Positions 5,616-7,111 of a stretch of 7,111 nt of DNA are shown here, one piece after another. Every line of letters starts with the position of its first letter. Position 1 is the first letter of the stretch. Both the position numbers and the translations under genes were made by a program. The stretch comes from Comamonadaceae bacterium (GTDB lineage: Bacteria; Pseudomonadota; Gammaproteobacteria; Burkholderiales; Burkholderiaceae), in assembly GCA_947505995.1 (NCBI GenBank), contig CANNNB010000121.1, positions 1-7,111 of the forward strand. Direction: 5' to 3'. The notes beneath the pieces are model-generated. The model saw only the letters and a list, made by a program, of their open reading frames with translations, was not told where the DNA came from and ran no database searches.

Positions 5616-6608
5616 TCAATCTGGCTTGATGTTGTTCTCACGAACCACTTTGGCCCATGTGTCTATTTGCTTGTCAATGAAGGTTTTGGCTTTGTCGACA
5701 CTGCCACCTGATATTTCTATACCCTGTGCAGTCAACCTTTGAGATATTTCTGGGGTTTGTAAAACCTTGTTCAACTCTTCATTCATTCGCTTCACAATCT
5801 CGGGTGGTGTTTTGGCAGAAGCCAAAAGCGCCCACCATGCGGGGGCCTCAAATCCTGGAAAGCCTGCTTCGGCAATGGTTGGGATTTCTGGAAACTCTGG
5901 CACCCGTTTCAGTGACGTCACTGCCAAGGGACGAATGCGCTTGTTGTCAACGTGAGGCTTGCTTAAAAATACGGTGCCCATGGCCAATGGCACATGCCCT
6001 GCAACGGCGTCTGTCATGAGGGGGCCACCACCTTTGTAAGGAATGTGGTTGAACTCTAGGTTGGCATTTTTTCCTAACAAAGCCATGGCCAAGTGGCCTA
6101 AGCTGCCATTGCCAATGGTGCCAAATGACACATTCTTTTTGGCCTTGGCCGCAGCCACCACGTCGGCAAATGTTTTGTATTCGTTTCCGACATTGGAGGT
6201 GAGAACCATGGCCGAAGTACCCACCAAGATCAGGGGAACCAAGTCTTTTTTGCTGTCGTAGGGCATATTGGGCATCAAGCTTTGATTCACGCCATGTGTG
6301 TCAAATACCACGGCAAAGGTATAGCCATCTGCTGGTGTTGCCAGCACCGCAGAAGTGCCAATGACACCCGATGCGCCGCCTTTGTTTTCAACAATCACGC
6401 TTTGTCCCAATTGCTGTGACAAAACGGGCGCAATGATCCTAGCCACTTGGTCAACAGAGCCGCCAGGTGGGAAAACGGCGACAAGTTTGATGGGTTGTTT
6501 GGTGGGCCAAGCTTGCGCCAATACCAGAGTGGGTATGAAGCAACAGAGCAGCAAAATTGACTTCAAATTTTGGCTTAAAGAGTTTGGATTAGAGAGACGG
6601 TTTGCCAT
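5616..6608 (-). CDS. Bug/TctC family tripartite tricarboxylate transporter substrate-binding protein
   Basis: A second periplasmic Bug/TctC protein, 330 aa, close to the family norm. Residues 17-31 (SILLLCCFIPTLVLA) form the hydrophobic signal core, with cleavage likely after Ala31 or Ala33. The mature chain begins QAWPTKQPIKLVAVFPPGGSVDQVAR, with the canonical PPGGS-x-D ligand loop at 47-53. ADGYTFAVVFDTHGVNQSL, VSFGTIGNGSLGHLAM, FNHIPYKGGGPLMTDAVAGHV and RPLAVTSLKRVPEFPEIPTIAEAGFPGFEA follow in the family's standard order. Its ATG at 6608 is preceded by AAAGGA at good spacing (core complement of 6618-6621). It stands alone, divergent from the aminotransferase gene, and ends at the shared terminator. 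It is clearly diverged from the other Bug protein here, so this is not a recent tandem duplication. No TctAB membrane genes are adjacent. The paired cysteines 22-23 lie inside the signal core and are not a convincing lipobox. Ligand unknown. Confidence 0.95.
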   Translation of the reverse strand: MANRLSNPNSLSQNLKSILLLCCFIPTLVLAQAWPTKQPIKLVAVFPPGGSVDQVARIIAPVLSQQLGQSVIVENKGGASGVIGTSAVLATPADGYTFAVVFDTHGVNQSLMPNMPYDSKKDLVPLILVGTSAMVLTSNVGNEYKTFADVVAAAKAKKNVSFGTIGNGSLGHLAMALLGKNANLEFNHIPYKGGGPLMTDAVAGHVPLAMGTVFLSKPHVDNKRIRPLAVTSLKRVPEFPEIPTIAEAGFPGFEAPAWWALLASAKTPPEIVKRMNEELNKVLQTPEISQRLTAQGIEISGGSVDKAKTFIDKQIDTWAKVVRENNIKPD

Positions 6609-6711
6609 GCGTAAATTTCCTTTGGTGCGATCCTAGTGCTTCAAAAGAACCCTCAGATAAGTATTAACCCTAGTATTTACGCTCATTTCAATGCTAAGTC
6701 CGAAGGGGATG

Positions 6712-6740
6712 AAGACATTTACAAGCCCATTGGCTAAAAT
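6712..6740 (+). promoter_or_regulatory. Candidate sigma-70 promoter for the aminotransferase gene
   Basis: AAGACA at 6712-6717 (four of six -35 bases, GACA exact) is followed after 17 nt by TAAAAT at 6735-6740. The predicted start near 6747 would leave a leader of about 28 nt before the ATG at 6775. The TTGGC(C)TAAAAT context is shared with the candidate promoter at 1804. Confidence 0.5.
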
Positions 6741-6762
6741 CAAAGGTTCCACTTTCATTCCT

Positions 6763-6767
6763 AGGAG
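6763..6767 (+). promoter_or_regulatory. Ribosome binding site that decides the aminotransferase start
   Basis: AGGAG lies 7 nt before the ATG at 6775 but only 1 nt before the in-frame ATG at 6769. The second ATG is therefore the likely start, giving the N-terminus MPALLPNIDPDG rather than MTMPALLPN. Confidence 0.7.
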
Positions 6768-6774
6768 AATGACC

Positions 6775-7111
6775 ATGCCCGCTTTATTGCCCAACATTGA
6801 TCCCGATGGCTTGCTTGAGTTTTCTGTGGTTTACACAGACCGAGCGCTCAACCACATGTCCAAGCGCTTTCAGGGTGTGATGAAAGACATCTCCGCCATC
6901 TTGAAAGACGTCTATGCGGCCCACTCAGTGGCCTTGGTGCCTGGCAGCGGCACCTTTGGCATGGAAGCGGTAGCTAGGCAATTTGCACAAGGCCAAAAAG
7001 TCATGGTCATTCGCAATGGTTGGTTCAGTTATCGCTGGACCCAAATTTTCGACATGGGCGGTATTCCCAGCCAATCTATCGTCTTGAAAGCGCGTCAGCA
7101 AAGTACTGACA
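6775..7111 (+). CDS. Class V (alanine-glyoxylate/serine-pyruvate-like) PLP-dependent aminotransferase, 3' end cut by window edge
   Basis: The visible 112 codons are the N-terminal part of a fold-type I PLP enzyme. They begin MPALLPNIDPDGLLEFSVVY, and residues near 57-70 read VPGSGTFGMEAVARQF, the class V loop that cradles the cofactor phosphate in alanine-glyoxylate and serine-pyruvate aminotransferases. VMVIRNGWFSYRWTQIFDMGG follows, matching the next strand and helix of the large domain. The catalytic PLP-binding lysine lies further on, outside the window. The protein should be cytosolic; no signal peptide is seen. It is transcribed divergently from the Bug gene at 5616-6608 with a shared intergenic region of 166 nt, so a functional or regulatory link is possible. 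Amino donor and acceptor cannot be told from this fragment; a class V relative such as an isopenicillin-epimerase-like or phosphonate-type enzyme is not excluded. Confidence 0.85.
   Translation, partial: MPALLPNIDPDGLLEFSVVYTDRALNHMSKRFQGVMKDISAILKDVYAAHSVALVPGSGTFGMEAVARQFAQGQKVMVIRNGWFSYRWTQIFDMGGIPSQSIVLKARQQSTD

Noticed and set aside
1..7111. Mobile elements, CRISPR arrays, tRNA or rRNA genes
   Set aside because: I looked for transposase or integrase motifs, regularly spaced repeats and tRNA-like structures on both strands and saw none.

Overview
The window looks like a chromosomal segment of a betaproteobacterium, most likely Burkholderiales and probably a Comamonadaceae-type freshwater or soil organism. 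The main reason is the two Bug/TctC-type periplasmic binding proteins, a family hugely expanded in that order. The intermediate base composition, frequent TTG leucine codons and 'GGC(C)TAAAAT' -10 contexts fit but do not prove this. The genus cannot be fixed from sequence alone. No RNA gene, CRISPR array, insertion sequence or phage gene was seen.

Layout, left to right. (1) Minus strand, 1-1634: part of a sugar-type ABC importer operon. A MalK/UgpC-class ATPase comes first, then a Tat-exported family 1 solute-binding protein that runs off the left edge. No permease gene is in view. (2) A divergent intergenic region (1635-1826) carries a perfect 13-bp GntR/FadR-type palindrome, TTGGTCAGACCAA. 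(3) Plus strand, 1827-4628: a tightly coupled three-gene unit. It encodes a short AroQ/PchB-like chorismate-mutase-fold protein, a Bug binding protein (4-nt ATGA overlap) and a FAD-dependent oxidoreductase (8-nt overlap, TTG start). (4) Plus strand, 4758-5572: a DUF3297 gene followed 17 nt later by a carboxymuconolactone-decarboxylase-like gene. (5) A bidirectional terminator hairpin (5575-5597) separates these from a convergent minus-strand Bug gene (5616-6608). (6) A divergent promoter region leads rightward into a class V aminotransferase gene cut by the window edge.

As a whole this is metabolic accessory content: one ABC importer, two high-affinity periplasmic binders for small organic acids, and several small-molecule enzymes. 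The most distinctive part is region 3 with its upstream palindrome. A plausible inference is that the Bug protein senses or binds an organic acid, the flavoprotein oxidises it or a derivative, and a GntR regulator encoded elsewhere controls this unit and perhaps the divergent ABC operon. The substrate is unknown. I see no defence, mobile or clearly unprecedented system here.
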